From Gammaproteobacteria bacterium (GTDB lineage Bacteria > Pseudomonadota > Gammaproteobacteria > Pseudomonadales > Azotimanducaceae), in NCBI GenBank assembly GCA_030428905.1, contig JAUIED010000014.1, forward strand, positions 1 to 48,890: DNA of 48,890 bases, given 5' to 3'. Below are positions 40,307 through 48,626 of this stretch, one piece after another (the first letter of the stretch is position 1; the number at the start of each line of letters is the position of its first letter). The position numbers and the translations under genes were made by a program. Below the pieces are notes generated by a model. The model saw only the letters and a program-made list of their open reading frames with translations. It was not told the origin of the DNA and ran no database searches.

Positions 40307-41035
40307 TTATCCGTGCAGATTGCGTTGGTAGAGATCGAATACAGTCTGCCACACCCGCTCGGCGGCTGCTTCGTTGTAGCCGGGGCGTTCAGGAAAGCAG
40401 AAGCCGTGTTCGGTGTTGGCGTGGGTTTCCAGCGTGTGGCGAATACCCTGCGCGTTAAGCACCTCATCCAGCGTCGGTATGACAAAGTCCTCCACGTACG
40501 GGTCGTGGGAGGCGAAGCCGAGATACAGCTCACCCTGCGCCTGCGTCACGAGTTTGTGCGGAGAATCGTCGGCGTCGGTGACGATGCGCGTGCCGTAGAG
40601 CGACGCGCTTGCCTGGATGCGGTCGGGGAACGCGCCTGCAGCCGCCACGACGAACTGGCCGCTCATGCAGTAGCCGATGACGCCGGTGCGCTCGGTGGCG
40701 AGCGGCGATGCGCTCAGCCAGTCGAGTAAGCCTTGCGTGTCGCGCATGATCATCGCCACCGTCAGCGCCCCACCCACGGCGAACATGCGCTTGAGCTCGT
40801 CCTCGCCCTTGCGCAGATCGAAACGCACGCGGCCTTCGCGGTAGTACAGGTCGGGCAGCAGGCAGACATAGCCCTCACCGGCGATGCGCTCGGCAAAGCG
40901 CTCGAGCTCCGGGCGGATGCCTGGCACGTCCATGTACAGAATGACAGCGGGCCAAGTGCCGGTCTGCGCCGGTGCGGCGAGATAGCATTCCATCGCCCCG
41001 TCTGGAGTTGTTACGTTGACGTGGGTGGTGTGCAT
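40307..41035 (-). CDS. Dienelactone hydrolase family protein
   Basis: 242 aa. The catalytic triad is C123 (GYCMSGQF), D178 (SHDPYV) and H210 (TEHGFCF), close in number to the C123-D171-H202 of the classical enzyme. Members hydrolyse dienelactones or other activated esters. It is cytoplasmic. The gene starts 11 nt after the LLM flavoenzyme stop and precedes the PNPOx-like gene by 5 nt, so it is mid-operon. Confidence 0.9.
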   Translation of the reverse strand: MHTTHVNVTTPDGAMECYLAAPAQTGTWPAVILYMDVPGIRPELERFAERIAGEGYVCLLPDLYYREGRVRFDLRKGEDELKRMFAVGGALTVAMIMRDTQGLLDWLSASPLATERTGVIGYCMSGQFVVAAAGAFPDRIQASASLYGTRIVTDADDSPHKLVTQAQGELYLGFASHDPYVEDFVIPTLDEVLNAQGIRHTLETHANTEHGFCFPERPGYNEAAAERVWQTVFDLYQRNLHG

Positions 41036-41046
41036 GTTCGTCTCCT

Positions 41047-41910
41047 TCAGGCGAAGCGGGCGGCAAGCCTCTCTAATTGGCGAATGCGCTCGTCTGGAGC
41101 AGCGACCTGCTCGGTGCCGATCATCGGCACCAGCCGGTCCACACCCAGCTCGGCGAACTGCTCGCAGCTTTTCTCATCATCCGCCATGGGCATCATGACG
41201 ATCTCGATGTCTTTGCGGCTGCGGTCGGCCTCAGCCAGTGCCGCATCCAGCCGCGCCAGCATCGGTGCGGTCATCTCCGGGTTCAAACCGAAGCCCAGCC
41301 AGCCGTTGCCGTATTTCGCCGTACGGCGGAGTGCTGCATCGCTGTAACCGCCGATGATGAATGGCACGTGCGGCTGCTGGCTGGGTTGCGGATGCATCTT
41401 TGCGCCGCGCACCTGGAAGTGGGCACCGTCGAAGTGCACCACCGGCTCGCTCCACAGCCGAGTCATCAGCTCCAGCGCCTCGTCGGTGCGGGCGCCGCGG
41501 TCGTTCCACGTGTATCCGCTGGCCTCGACTTCCTCTTTGCACCAGCCCACACCCACGCCGAGATCGATGCGCCCGCCGGTGAGCCAGTCGAGCGTGGCGA
41601 ATTCCTTGGCTGTATAGATGGGGTTGCGCTGGGAGATGAGCGAGATGCTGGTGCCGAAGCGCAGCGTCTTGGTTGCCGAAGCCATCCAGGCGATCACCGT
41701 ACCCTGATCGGGTATGCCGAAGCCGTCGGGAATCGGCAGCTTGCCATCCGGCGATCCGGGGTAGCCGAATTCCATCTCGTCGAACAGCATCACGTGCTCG
41801 CCGAGCCACAGCGAGTCGAGGCCGGCTTCGTCCATGGCGCGGGCGACGCCGAGCATGGCCTCGCCCGTTGCCAACGGCGTCATGAACGACGCAACAGCAC
41901 CGATCTTCAT
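41047..41910 (-). CDS. LLM-class flavin-dependent oxidoreductase (TIGR03619-like)
   Basis: 287 aa, luciferase-like TIM barrel: GLDSLWLGEHV, DWLTGGRIDLGVGVGWCKEE and VPFIIGGYSDAALRRTAKYG are typical of the F420/FMN-dependent TIGR03619 group. Such enzymes oxidise or mono-oxygenate organic substrates with reduced flavin or F420. Which cofactor is used cannot be told. ATG 41910 overlaps the carotenoid oxygenase stop (ATGA), so the two are likely co-translated. Confidence 0.9.
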   Translation of the reverse strand: MKIGAVASFMTPLATGEAMLGVARAMDEAGLDSLWLGEHVMLFDEMEFGYPGSPDGKLPIPDGFGIPDQGTVIAWMASATKTLRFGTSISLISQRNPIYTAKEFATLDWLTGGRIDLGVGVGWCKEEVEASGYTWNDRGARTDEALELMTRLWSEPVVHFDGAHFQVRGAKMHPQPSQQPHVPFIIGGYSDAALRRTAKYGNGWLGFGLNPEMTAPMLARLDAALAEADRSRKDIEIVMMPMADDEKSCEQFAELGVDRLVPMIGTEQVAAPDERIRQLERLAARFA

Positions 41911-43316
41911 GCGAGCGGCGCCCAGTTACCGTGAAAGCCGAACGGTACGCGTTGCTCGAGGTAGGCCTTGGCCAGCGGCCCGGCTGCGACGTTCTGGGCA
42001 TCCAGTATCACCAAGTGCGTGCCGTCGCGGTTGGCGTCGTAGATATTGGCGAGCAGGAAACCTTCGCCTTCGGCGCTGCTGTCGCTTTTCGGCACGAAGA
42101 TCGGCTCGTTGGTGGCACAGCCTTCGCCCACCGGGTACAGCTCCAGGTTGCCTGTGTGGTGATCGAATCTGCCGATGCTGTCGAAGCCCCCCACCTTCCA
42201 CTCCGGATTGGTATCGCAGGCCATGTAGCCGTAGCGGTAGTCCAGCCCCGTGCGGCGTTCGTCCAGGCGCGGAAACTCACAGGAGATGTCGTGCAGCCGT
42301 TCGCTCTTGTAGGTGGATGTGTTGCCCGCCATGTCAAAGGTCCAGCGGGTGAGCCGCGGGATCGCCTTGGCTGGATCGCCCGGCTTGCCGTCGGGCGTAG
42401 GGAACAGCGGCGCCTCTTCGAACTCGCACACCTCAGCAGTGACGATGTTGCCGTTGGTGTGTGCGTTCATGGGGTGGAACATGAACGACGGATCGCCCTC
42501 GAACCATCGCAGATCCGCCACCGTGCCGTTGCGCGGCATGATGCCAATATACACGCCCTTGTCAGGTTCCCAGGCATAGGGCGGCGCGCCGCTCATGGCG
42601 CGCTCCATGGAGCCGGTGAGCGGCATGATGGGGAACAGCACGTGCTCCTTTGTCACCATGAAGTCGTGCACCATGGATGCATACGGCGCATCGAACGTCT
42701 CGGAACGGGTGAGGTTGCCGTTGCGGTCGACTACGTGGAAGGACATCTTCTCGGAGATCAGACCGTCGGCGTTGTAGCCGAAGAACAGCATCTCGCCGGT
42801 TTCCGGGTCGATCTTGGGGTGCGCCGTCATCGGCCCCTGGAGCTGGCCACCCCAGGTGTGCGGGCCGATGGAGTCCAGGGTGCGCAGATCCAGCTCGAAG
42901 GGCGCGTGCGCCTCCTCAAGAGCCAGCAGGCGGTTGCCGTGCCACAGCACGTTGGTGTTGGCGAGCCCGTCGGTGTGCATTCCGGCGACGCTCGGGTCGT
43001 TGTCCATGGGGTTCATGGCGCTGAACAGCGCCCGATGTGCTTCCCGCTCCTTGTTGAACTTCACCGTGCGCACATAGCGATTGCGGTAGCGCACCCGGCC
43101 GTCCTGGATGTAGAAGCCGTGCACCATCCCGTCGCCCGCAAAGAGATGATAGTCGCCCCTCGGTGCGAACTGAGGGTTCGGGCCGTTGCGTAGAAACACG
43201 CCGTTGAGCTCGCGGGGCACCTCCCCCTCGATGATCAGGTCGTCCACGTCGCACTCGGCGCGTTGCGGTGCGAAGCCGCCGGTGAGGTTCGGGTGTTTGG
43301 GGTAGGGCTGGGCCAT
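41907..43316 (-). CDS. Carotenoid oxygenase, second copy
   Basis: 469 aa from ATG 43316 with GGAGG upstream; longer open frame beyond it lacks homology. Iron ligands are H166 (MTAHPK), H217 (MVHDF), H281 (FHPMNA) and H462 (FHGNW), all in the same motifs as the first copy at 1312-2628. It is more canonical at the start (LNGVFLRNGPNPQF). It sits in an operon with TetR, LLM, dienelactone hydrolase and PNPOx-like genes, suggesting cleavage of an unsaturated substrate followed by flavin-dependent oxidation and lactone opening (inference). Confidence 0.93.
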   Translation of the reverse strand: MAQPYPKHPNLTGGFAPQRAECDVDDLIIEGEVPRELNGVFLRNGPNPQFAPRGDYHLFAGDGMVHGFYIQDGRVRYRNRYVRTVKFNKEREAHRALFSAMNPMDNDPSVAGMHTDGLANTNVLWHGNRLLALEEAHAPFELDLRTLDSIGPHTWGGQLQGPMTAHPKIDPETGEMLFFGYNADGLISEKMSFHVVDRNGNLTRSETFDAPYASMVHDFMVTKEHVLFPIMPLTGSMERAMSGAPPYAWEPDKGVYIGIMPRNGTVADLRWFEGDPSFMFHPMNAHTNGNIVTAEVCEFEEAPLFPTPDGKPGDPAKAIPRLTRWTFDMAGNTSTYKSERLHDISCEFPRLDERRTGLDYRYGYMACDTNPEWKVGGFDSIGRFDHHTGNLELYPVGEGCATNEPIFVPKSDSSAEGEGFLLANIYDANRDGTHLVILDAQNVAAGPLAKAYLEQRVPFGFHGNWAPLA

Positions 43317-43317
43317 G

Positions 43318-43998
43318 TCAGGATCCTCCTCTGTGTCGTTCAGTGTCGTTTTCAGGTTGCAGGTCAATGTGGTTCTGCGCGGCGCGCACGCGCTGTTCGA
43401 TGCGGCCGCTGGTTTGTCCGCGCGCCACACCCAGGAGTACCAGGCCCATGGTGTAGCGCATGCCGTCGAGCAGTCGGTCGTCGGAGATGTATCCGGCGCT
43501 CCACTGGATGGCGGTGCCGATGCAGGTGGATGTGAGCTGCACGGCCAGCGCGTGGGTCTGCGCCCAGGCGGCGAGCTGGCGGGCCCGTTGCATCTCGTCG
43601 AGCTGCTCGACGATCTGTTCGATGAGTGCTGCGGCAACGTTGACCTTGACGGCTTCGGTGGAGGGCATGGATGCAAAGGCTTCCAGCAGCCGCCGGTGGT
43701 ACTCGGGCGCAGCCAGGAGCTGCTCGGCGCATTGGTCGATGATTGCGAGCAGGCGATCCGTACCGGTGGGCAGCGCGTGCAGGCCACCCTGGCCGAGGTG
43801 AAAGTATGCCTCTATGGCAGTGGCGAGCAGCTGATCCTTACCGCCGAACTGGTTATAGAGCGTGGGCACGCTCACCCGGCAACGCTCCGCCAGGTCGCGT
43901 ACGGTGACCGCCTCGTAGCCGCGCTCGCTGATCATCTGCCGGGCGGTTTCAAGAATGAACGCCCGCCGCGCTGCACGTTGCTCGCTGATGAGATCCAC
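43318..43998 (-). CDS. TetR-family transcriptional regulator
   Basis: 226 aa, from GTG 43998 with GAAGGG 7 nt upstream. The N-terminal HTH reads AVTVRDLAERCRVSVPTLYN followed by QFGGKDQLL, the TetR signature. The C-terminal ligand domain is unassigned. TGACATG joins its stop to the carotenoid oxygenase start, so it heads that operon. Two similar palindromes at 44019-44051 are its likely autoregulatory operators; the ligand may be a carotenoid-oxygenase substrate or product. Confidence 0.9.
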   Translation of the reverse strand: MDLISEQRAARRAFILETARQMISERGYEAVTVRDLAERCRVSVPTLYNQFGGKDQLLATAIEAYFHLGQGGLHALPTGTDRLLAIIDQCAEQLLAAPEYHRRLLEAFASMPSTEAVKVNVAAALIEQIVEQLDEMQRARQLAAWAQTHALAVQLTSTCIGTAIQWSAGYISDDRLLDGMRYTMGLVLLGVARGQTSGRIEQRVRAAQNHIDLQPENDTERHRGGS

Positions 43999-44018
43999 GG
44001 TTGCGCCCTTCAGTCGCC

Positions 44019-44051
44019 TTTAACGCGTTAAAGTGACTATAACGTGTTAAA
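44019..44051. promoter_or_regulatory. Tandem operator palindromes upstream of the TetR gene
   Basis: TTTAACGCGTTAAA (44019-44032) is a perfect 14-bp palindrome. TAACGTGTTA (44040-44049), extended by flanking A and T, is a second near-copy. Their centres are 19 bp apart, close to two helical turns, as for cooperative TetR dimers. They begin 20 bp upstream of the TetR start codon. Confidence 0.65.
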
Positions 44052-44065
44052 AACGGCGGCCGCAA

Positions 44066-44081
44066 CCGCAGATATCTGCGG
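44066..44081. promoter_or_regulatory. Perfect 16-bp palindrome CCGCAGATATCTGCGG
   Basis: Perfect self-complementary 16-mer in the 193-bp gap between the TetR gene and the small charged-protein gene, 14 bp from the tandem operators. It differs in sequence from them, so another regulator or a structural role is possible. No match elsewhere in the window was noticed. Confidence 0.35.
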
Positions 44082-44135
44082 CGCTTGCGAAGCGATCTGG
44101 CAGGGGGTTAGCGGGAAATGACTACGCGCGCACCA

Positions 44136-44155
44136 ACGGAGCGGAATCGCTCCGT
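44136..44155. terminator. Hairpin after the small charged-protein gene
   Basis: ACGGAGCG (44136-44143) and CGCTCCGT (44148-44155) form an eight-pair stem around GAAT, 36 nt past the stop of the minus-strand gene at 44192. No T-run follows on the minus strand, so the terminator call is tentative. Confidence 0.45.
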
Positions 44156-44191
44156 CAGTGGTGCTGATATAGAAAACGCCCTGATGTGGCG

Positions 44192-44497
44192 TCAGGCGGC
44201 GTCACGCCTGCGAAAGCGGCGTTGCTTGCGTCCTTTGCGGGGCTCCCACCACGGGTCAAGTTCCTGCTCGAGCCGACGCTTGTCGTGGTAGGCCTCGATA
44301 TCGCGTCGGCGGCTGCCGCGGCCGGAGTAGCCGTCTTCCCAGTCGTCAACACTGGTGCCGTAGAAGGGAGAATCTTCGTAGGTGTCGTCTGCGAATTCTT
44401 CGAATTCCGCGCCGTCGTCCTGCCGCTTCTGCGGCTTGCGGGGCTTGGTTCGAACCCTCCCCCCAGGCAATTTGAAGGAAGCATCCAAACGATTCAT
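44192..44497 (-). CDS. Small charged protein, PA3496/DUF3545-like
   Basis: 101 aa, rich in Arg, Lys, Asp and Glu, with no membrane segment. The C-terminal RRRDIEAYHDKRRLEQELD resembles the conserved end of PA3496/DUF3545-type gammaproteobacterial proteins, which are usually shorter; the N-terminal half here is an acidic/basic extension. Function unknown, with envelope integrity proposed for relatives. It has its own promoter at 44539-44566, about 35 nt of 5' leader, and a hairpin downstream, so it is a single-gene transcript. Confidence 0.7.
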   Translation of the reverse strand: MNRLDASFKLPGGRVRTKPRKPQKRQDDGAEFEEFADDTYEDSPFYGTSVDDWEDGYSGRGSRRRDIEAYHDKRRLEQELDPWWEPRKGRKQRRFRRRDAA

Positions 44498-44538
44498 CGC
44501 TTGCGTCTCATTCTGCGCTGCGCCATTGCAGCAGGCGG

Positions 44539-44566
44539 ATTATGCGCCAGAGTAACGGACTGTCAA
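44539..44566 (-). promoter_or_regulatory. Sigma-70 promoter of the small charged-protein gene
   Basis: On the minus strand TTGACA (44566-44561) and CATAAT (44544-44539) are separated by 16 bp. This is the closest match to the housekeeping consensus noticed in the window, and lies about 40 bp before the start codon at 44497. Confidence 0.65.
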
Positions 44567-44618
44567 TGGCATTTTGACCGCACTTTTTGCGCCTTGTTTC
44601 GCAGTTCTCGCCGTGCGT

Positions 44619-45533
44619 TCAGTCGTCTGAAAACGACTTCAGAACGGAGAATGGACAGAGGATCAGCGGGTCCGGCTCGCCTACCGCCAGAGCGTCTTTG
44701 TGGGTGTATTCAAACTGCGTGAGGACATGGCGCATGCTGGCGATACGCGCCCGCAACAGGTCTTCAGATTTGACGATGATCCACGGCGCGAAGTCCGTGT
44801 CCGTTTCGGCGAAGGTGAGCTCCTTGGCTTCCGTGTAGGCATCCCAACGGGCCTGCGCTTCCTGATCGATGGGCGAGAGTTTCCAGGTTTTCAGCGGATT
44901 GGTGGCGCGCTCTTCGAAACGGTGCTGTTGCTCTTCGCGGCTCACCGACAGATAGAACTTGATGATCCGCAAGCCGCTGCGCACCAGCATGGATTCGAAC
45001 AGCGGCGCCTGGTAGACGAACTCGTCGTACTCCTCGTTGGAGCAGAACCCCATCACGCGCTCCACGCCAGCGCGGTTGTACCAGGAGCGGTCGAAGAAGA
45101 CGATTTCACCTGCCGTGGGCAGGTGGTCGATATAGCGTTGAAAGTACCACTGGCCCTGTTCCTGCTCGGAGGGTTTGCTCAGCGCCACCACGCGGGCCAC
45201 CCGCGGGTTCAGATGCTCCATGAAGCGTTTGATGGTGCCACCCTTGCCGGATGCATCGCGCCCTTCGAATAGCACCACGACGCGCTCGCCGGTGTCCTTC
45301 ACCCAGTTCTGCAGCTTCACGAGTTCGATCTGCAGCATGTGCTTGTCATGGAAATACTGCCGTATGTCCAGGCGGTGTTCGTAGGGGTAGAGATTGTTCT
45401 GAAAGTAGTGGCGCCGCAGACGCGGCGTGATGCGAACGTCAGGGTCTACGGGTTCGCTGCCGGCGATGGCGCGGGTGTCGGCCTCCACCTCCAGCGAGTT
45501 GACGATATAGTCAGCCCAATCCAGTTCTTTCAA
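44619..45533 (-). CDS. ppk2: Polyphosphate kinase 2 (PPK2 family)
   Basis: 304 aa read from TTG 45533, which overlaps the upstream stop as TTGA; homology starts at KELDWADYIVNSLE. Walker A is GRDASGKG at 91-98, with TIKRFMEHLNPR after it; Walker B is FFDRSWYNR at 146-154. This single-domain form fits class I PPK2 enzymes, which transfer phosphate between polyphosphate and ADP/GDP. Its coupling to an AMP-forming ligase gene suggests a link to nucleotide regeneration (inference). Upstream AGGAG is at 11 nt. Confidence 0.9.
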   Translation of the reverse strand: MKELDWADYIVNSLEVEADTRAIAGSEPVDPDVRITPRLRRHYFQNNLYPYEHRLDIRQYFHDKHMLQIELVKLQNWVKDTGERVVVLFEGRDASGKGGTIKRFMEHLNPRVARVVALSKPSEQEQGQWYFQRYIDHLPTAGEIVFFDRSWYNRAGVERVMGFCSNEEYDEFVYQAPLFESMLVRSGLRIIKFYLSVSREEQQHRFEERATNPLKTWKLSPIDQEAQARWDAYTEAKELTFAETDTDFAPWIIVKSEDLLRARIASMRHVLTQFEYTHKDALAVGEPDPLILCPFSVLKSFSDD

Positions 45534-47464
45534 TCGGGTGCGAGCTCCTCGATGTCTGCAAAATGTGCCAGCGCTTCCGGATTGGCCAGCGCGCTGGTGT
45601 TCTTCACTGTGCGCCCGTGCACCACATCGCGCACGGCCAGCTCCGCAATCTTGCCGCTCATGGTGCGGGGGATGTCGGGTACGTGGATGATCCGGGCCGG
45701 TACGTGCCGCGGTGATGCCTGGGTGCGTATGCGCTGGCGTATGGCGTCTACCAGCGTTGGCGTGAGCTCCGCATCCTCGCGCAGAACGACGAACAGCACC
45801 ACGCGCACATCGTCGTGCCAGTCCTGGCCGATGCACACCGCTTCGAGCACCTCGTCGAACGTCTCCACCTGTCGGTAGATCTCCGCGGTGCCAATGCGTA
45901 CACCGCCGGGATTGAGCACCGCGTCGCTGCGGCCGTGAATGATGAAGCCATCGTGCGCGGTGCGCTCGGCGAAGTCGCCGTGCGCCCAGACGTTGTCGAA
46001 GCGTTCGAAGTACGCTGCTTTGTAGCGTGTGTCGCCTTCGTCGTTCCAGAAGCCGATGGGGGCAGAGGGAAAGGGGCGTGTACAAACCAGCTCGCCGCGG
46101 CCGCCGACCACCGGCTGGCCATCCTCGTCCCATACCTGGGTGTCCATGCCGAGCCCGGCGGACTGCAGCTCGCCGGCGTGCACCGGCAGCGTCGGGTTGC
46201 CGAGGATGAAGCAGGAGATGATGTCGGTGCCGCCGGTCATGGACACGAGGTGCACATCCGCTTTGATGTCTCGATACACAAACCGAAAACCTTCGTGCGG
46301 TAGGGTGGAGCCGGTGCTGATCAGCATGCGCACGGACGACAGATCATGGCTCGCCATGGGTCTGACCCCTGCATTCTCCACGCTTTGCAGGTACTTGGCG
46401 CTGATGCCGAACACGGTGACCCGCTCGCGGTCGGCCATGTCCCACAGCGTGGTTGGAGCTGGGTGAAACGGTGAGCCGTCATACAGCACGATGGTGCACC
46501 CGGTTGCCAGTGCCGAGACCAGCCAATTCCACATCATCCACCCGGCGGTGGTGAAGAAGAACAAGGTGTCCTGCTCGCTCAGGTTCGTGTGCAGGCGATG
46601 CTCCTTGGCGTGCTGCAGCAGCGTGCCGCCCACGCCGTGCACGATGCACTTGGGCTTTCCGGTGGTGCCGGAGGAGTACATGATGTACAGCGGGTGATCG
46701 AACGGCACGCGGGTGAACTCAAGGGCTGGTACCTCACCAGCAACGAGGCTCTCCCAGCGCTCACCGCCGGCCGTGTCGCTGCCGAGCACGCTGACCCACA
46801 CAACCTGCTCCACGGATGGCACCGCAGCGGCCACCTCGGTGACCTTGTCTTGAATGTTGATGGTCTTGCCGTTGTAGTAGTAGCCGTCGCAGGCGATCAG
46901 CACCTTCGGCTCGATCTGACCAAAGCGATCCAGGGCGCCGTTGGCGCCGAAATCCGGCGAGCAGGAGGAAAAAACCGCGCCGAGGCTTGCGGTGGCGAGC
47001 ATGGCGACTGCGGTTTCCGGGATGTTGGGCATCCACGCGGCGACACGATCACCGGGACCCACCCCCTGGGCGCGCAACCACGCGGCGAGCCGGGCGGTGT
47101 CTTCATATAACGCGCGGTAGGAAACTTCCCTTCGGGCACCGTTTTCCAGCAGGCTCACGAACGCGGTTTTCTCGTCGCGCCTGGCGAGCAGATTCTCTGC
47201 GAAATTCAGTCGCGCTTCGGGAAACCAGCGCACGCCGAAGAATGCGTCCGGCGCCTCCACATCGATGGTGCCCGGATCGCCGATGATCTCGCAGAAATCC
47301 CACGCCTGGCGCCAGAAAGCGCCGCGCTCACGCACCGACCATGCGTGCAGCGCAGCGTAGTCAGGCAGAGTTTGGCCACTGGTCTGCTCCGCCTGGCGAC
47401 GAAAGCGGTCGATGGCGCACGCAGCGACCGCCGCAGGCGTTGGCGCCCAGAGTTGCTCGTTCAT
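45530..47464 (-). CDS. Acetoacetyl-CoA synthetase
   Basis: 644 aa, the usual length. The adenylation motif YSSGTTGKPKCIVHG and the C-terminal MSGKIAELAVRDVVHGR, ending TVKNTSALANPEAL, are characteristic of acetoacetyl-CoA synthetases. The enzyme joins acetoacetate to CoA using ATP, giving AMP and PPi. It overlaps the epoxide hydrolase gene upstream (ATGA) and PPK2 downstream (TTGA). The product could be split by a thiolase. Confidence 0.93.
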   Translation of the reverse strand: MNEQLWAPTPAAVAACAIDRFRRQAEQTSGQTLPDYAALHAWSVRERGAFWRQAWDFCEIIGDPGTIDVEAPDAFFGVRWFPEARLNFAENLLARRDEKTAFVSLLENGARREVSYRALYEDTARLAAWLRAQGVGPGDRVAAWMPNIPETAVAMLATASLGAVFSSCSPDFGANGALDRFGQIEPKVLIACDGYYYNGKTINIQDKVTEVAAAVPSVEQVVWVSVLGSDTAGGERWESLVAGEVPALEFTRVPFDHPLYIMYSSGTTGKPKCIVHGVGGTLLQHAKEHRLHTNLSEQDTLFFFTTAGWMMWNWLVSALATGCTIVLYDGSPFHPAPTTLWDMADRERVTVFGISAKYLQSVENAGVRPMASHDLSSVRMLISTGSTLPHEGFRFVYRDIKADVHLVSMTGGTDIISCFILGNPTLPVHAGELQSAGLGMDTQVWDEDGQPVVGGRGELVCTRPFPSAPIGFWNDEGDTRYKAAYFERFDNVWAHGDFAERTAHDGFIIHGRSDAVLNPGGVRIGTAEIYRQVETFDEVLEAVCIGQDWHDDVRVVLFVVLREDAELTPTLVDAIRQRIRTQASPRHVPARIIHVPDIPRTMSGKIAELAVRDVVHGRTVKNTSALANPEALAHFADIEELAPD

Positions 47465-48600
47465 AGGGAGATGTGCCGGAAACAGTTGCGCAGCTCATTC
47501 ACGAACGTTTCGGGTTGCTCGAACGCCGCGAAGTGGCCACCCTTGTCCAGCTCGTTCCAGTGCACGATGTTGTTGTAACGGGCCTGCGCCCAACGGCGGG
47601 ATGTGAGGAATACTTCCTTCGGAAAGATAGAGCCGCCCATAGGGGTGGTGATCGCGTCGCCCTGCGTGGCGCTCCCGAAGCTCTCCCAGTACAGACGTGC
47701 GGATGACGCACCGGCGGCGTTCAGCCAGTAGACCATGACGTTGTCGAGCATTTCATCGCGGCTGAGCGCGTTTTCCGGATGGCCGTCGCAGTCTGTCCAC
47801 GACCAGAACTTTTCCATGATCCACGCCATCTGCCCAACAGGTGAGTCCACGAGGCCATAGCCCAGGGTCTGCGGCCTTGTACTCTGTTGTTTCGAGTAAC
47901 CGGAGTCCCAATCCTGGTAATGCTGCCAGCCGGCGATGGCCGCCTGCTCAAGCTCCGTGAGGTCGTCCATCAGCTCCGGCACCGGTGGTGCCACCACCAT
48001 GTTCAGGTGAATGCCTTTGCAGTCGGCGTCCTGGGCGGCAATGGCAGAGGTGACGATGGCACCCCAGTCGCCGCCTTGTGCGAGGAACTTGTCGTAGCCC
48101 AGGCGGCGCATGAGGTTGCCCCACTCGCGGCCCATCTTCTCAACGCCCCAACCCGGCTGGGTTGGCTTGCCGGACCAGCCGTAACCCACCAACGACGGGA
48201 GCACCAGGTGAAAGGCATCCGCAGCTTCGCCGCCGTGGGCCTGAGGTTCGGTGAGTGGGCCGATGACCTTGAGAAATTCCACCACCGAGCCAGGCCAGCC
48301 GTGGGTGAGCACCAGCGGCTTCGCATCTGGGTTGCTCGAGCGCACGTGCAAGAAGTGCACGTCCACGCCGTCGAGCTCCGTGGTGAAGTGCTCATAGGCC
48401 CCGAGTCTTTCGCCCAGGCGGTTCATGTCGTAGCTGGTCTGCCAGTACTGCGCCACTTCCTGCACGTAGGCCAACGGAATGCCCTGGCTCCAATCGTCTG
48501 GCGTCTCCGCATCCGGCCAGCGCGTGCGCGCCAGCCGCGCGCGCAGATCGTCGATGGCGGCGGGATCGATGGAGATGTCGAGGGGTTTGATGTCGGTCAT
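47461..48600 (-). CDS. Epoxide hydrolase with EHN domain (alpha/beta hydrolase)
   Basis: 379 aa. The EHN domain (residues about 4-105, DISIDPAAIDDLRARLARTR) precedes an alpha/beta hydrolase core. Nucleophile D178 lies in GGDWGA, oxyanion motif HGWP is at 100-103, and the catalytic His is H356 (KGGHFA). The family covers microsomal-type and juvenile-hormone-type epoxide hydrolases. Cytoplasmic, no signal peptide. AGGA precedes ATG 48600. It follows the SDR gene by 26 nt and overlaps the ligase gene by 4. Confidence 0.9.
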   Translation of the reverse strand: MTDIKPLDISIDPAAIDDLRARLARTRWPDAETPDDWSQGIPLAYVQEVAQYWQTSYDMNRLGERLGAYEHFTTELDGVDVHFLHVRSSNPDAKPLVLTHGWPGSVVEFLKVIGPLTEPQAHGGEAADAFHLVLPSLVGYGWSGKPTQPGWGVEKMGREWGNLMRRLGYDKFLAQGGDWGAIVTSAIAAQDADCKGIHLNMVVAPPVPELMDDLTELEQAAIAGWQHYQDWDSGYSKQQSTRPQTLGYGLVDSPVGQMAWIMEKFWSWTDCDGHPENALSRDEMLDNVMVYWLNAAGASSARLYWESFGSATQGDAITTPMGGSIFPKEVFLTSRRWAQARYNNIVHWNELDKGGHFAAFEQPETFVNELRNCFRHISL

Positions 48601-48626
48601 GGTGTTCCTGCTTTTTATTTGCGCGT

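Noticed and set aside
46367-46378. GGGTCTGACCCC inside the acetoacetyl-CoA synthetase gene
   Set aside because: It encodes conserved residues of the enzyme, so it is coding sequence, not a repeat element.
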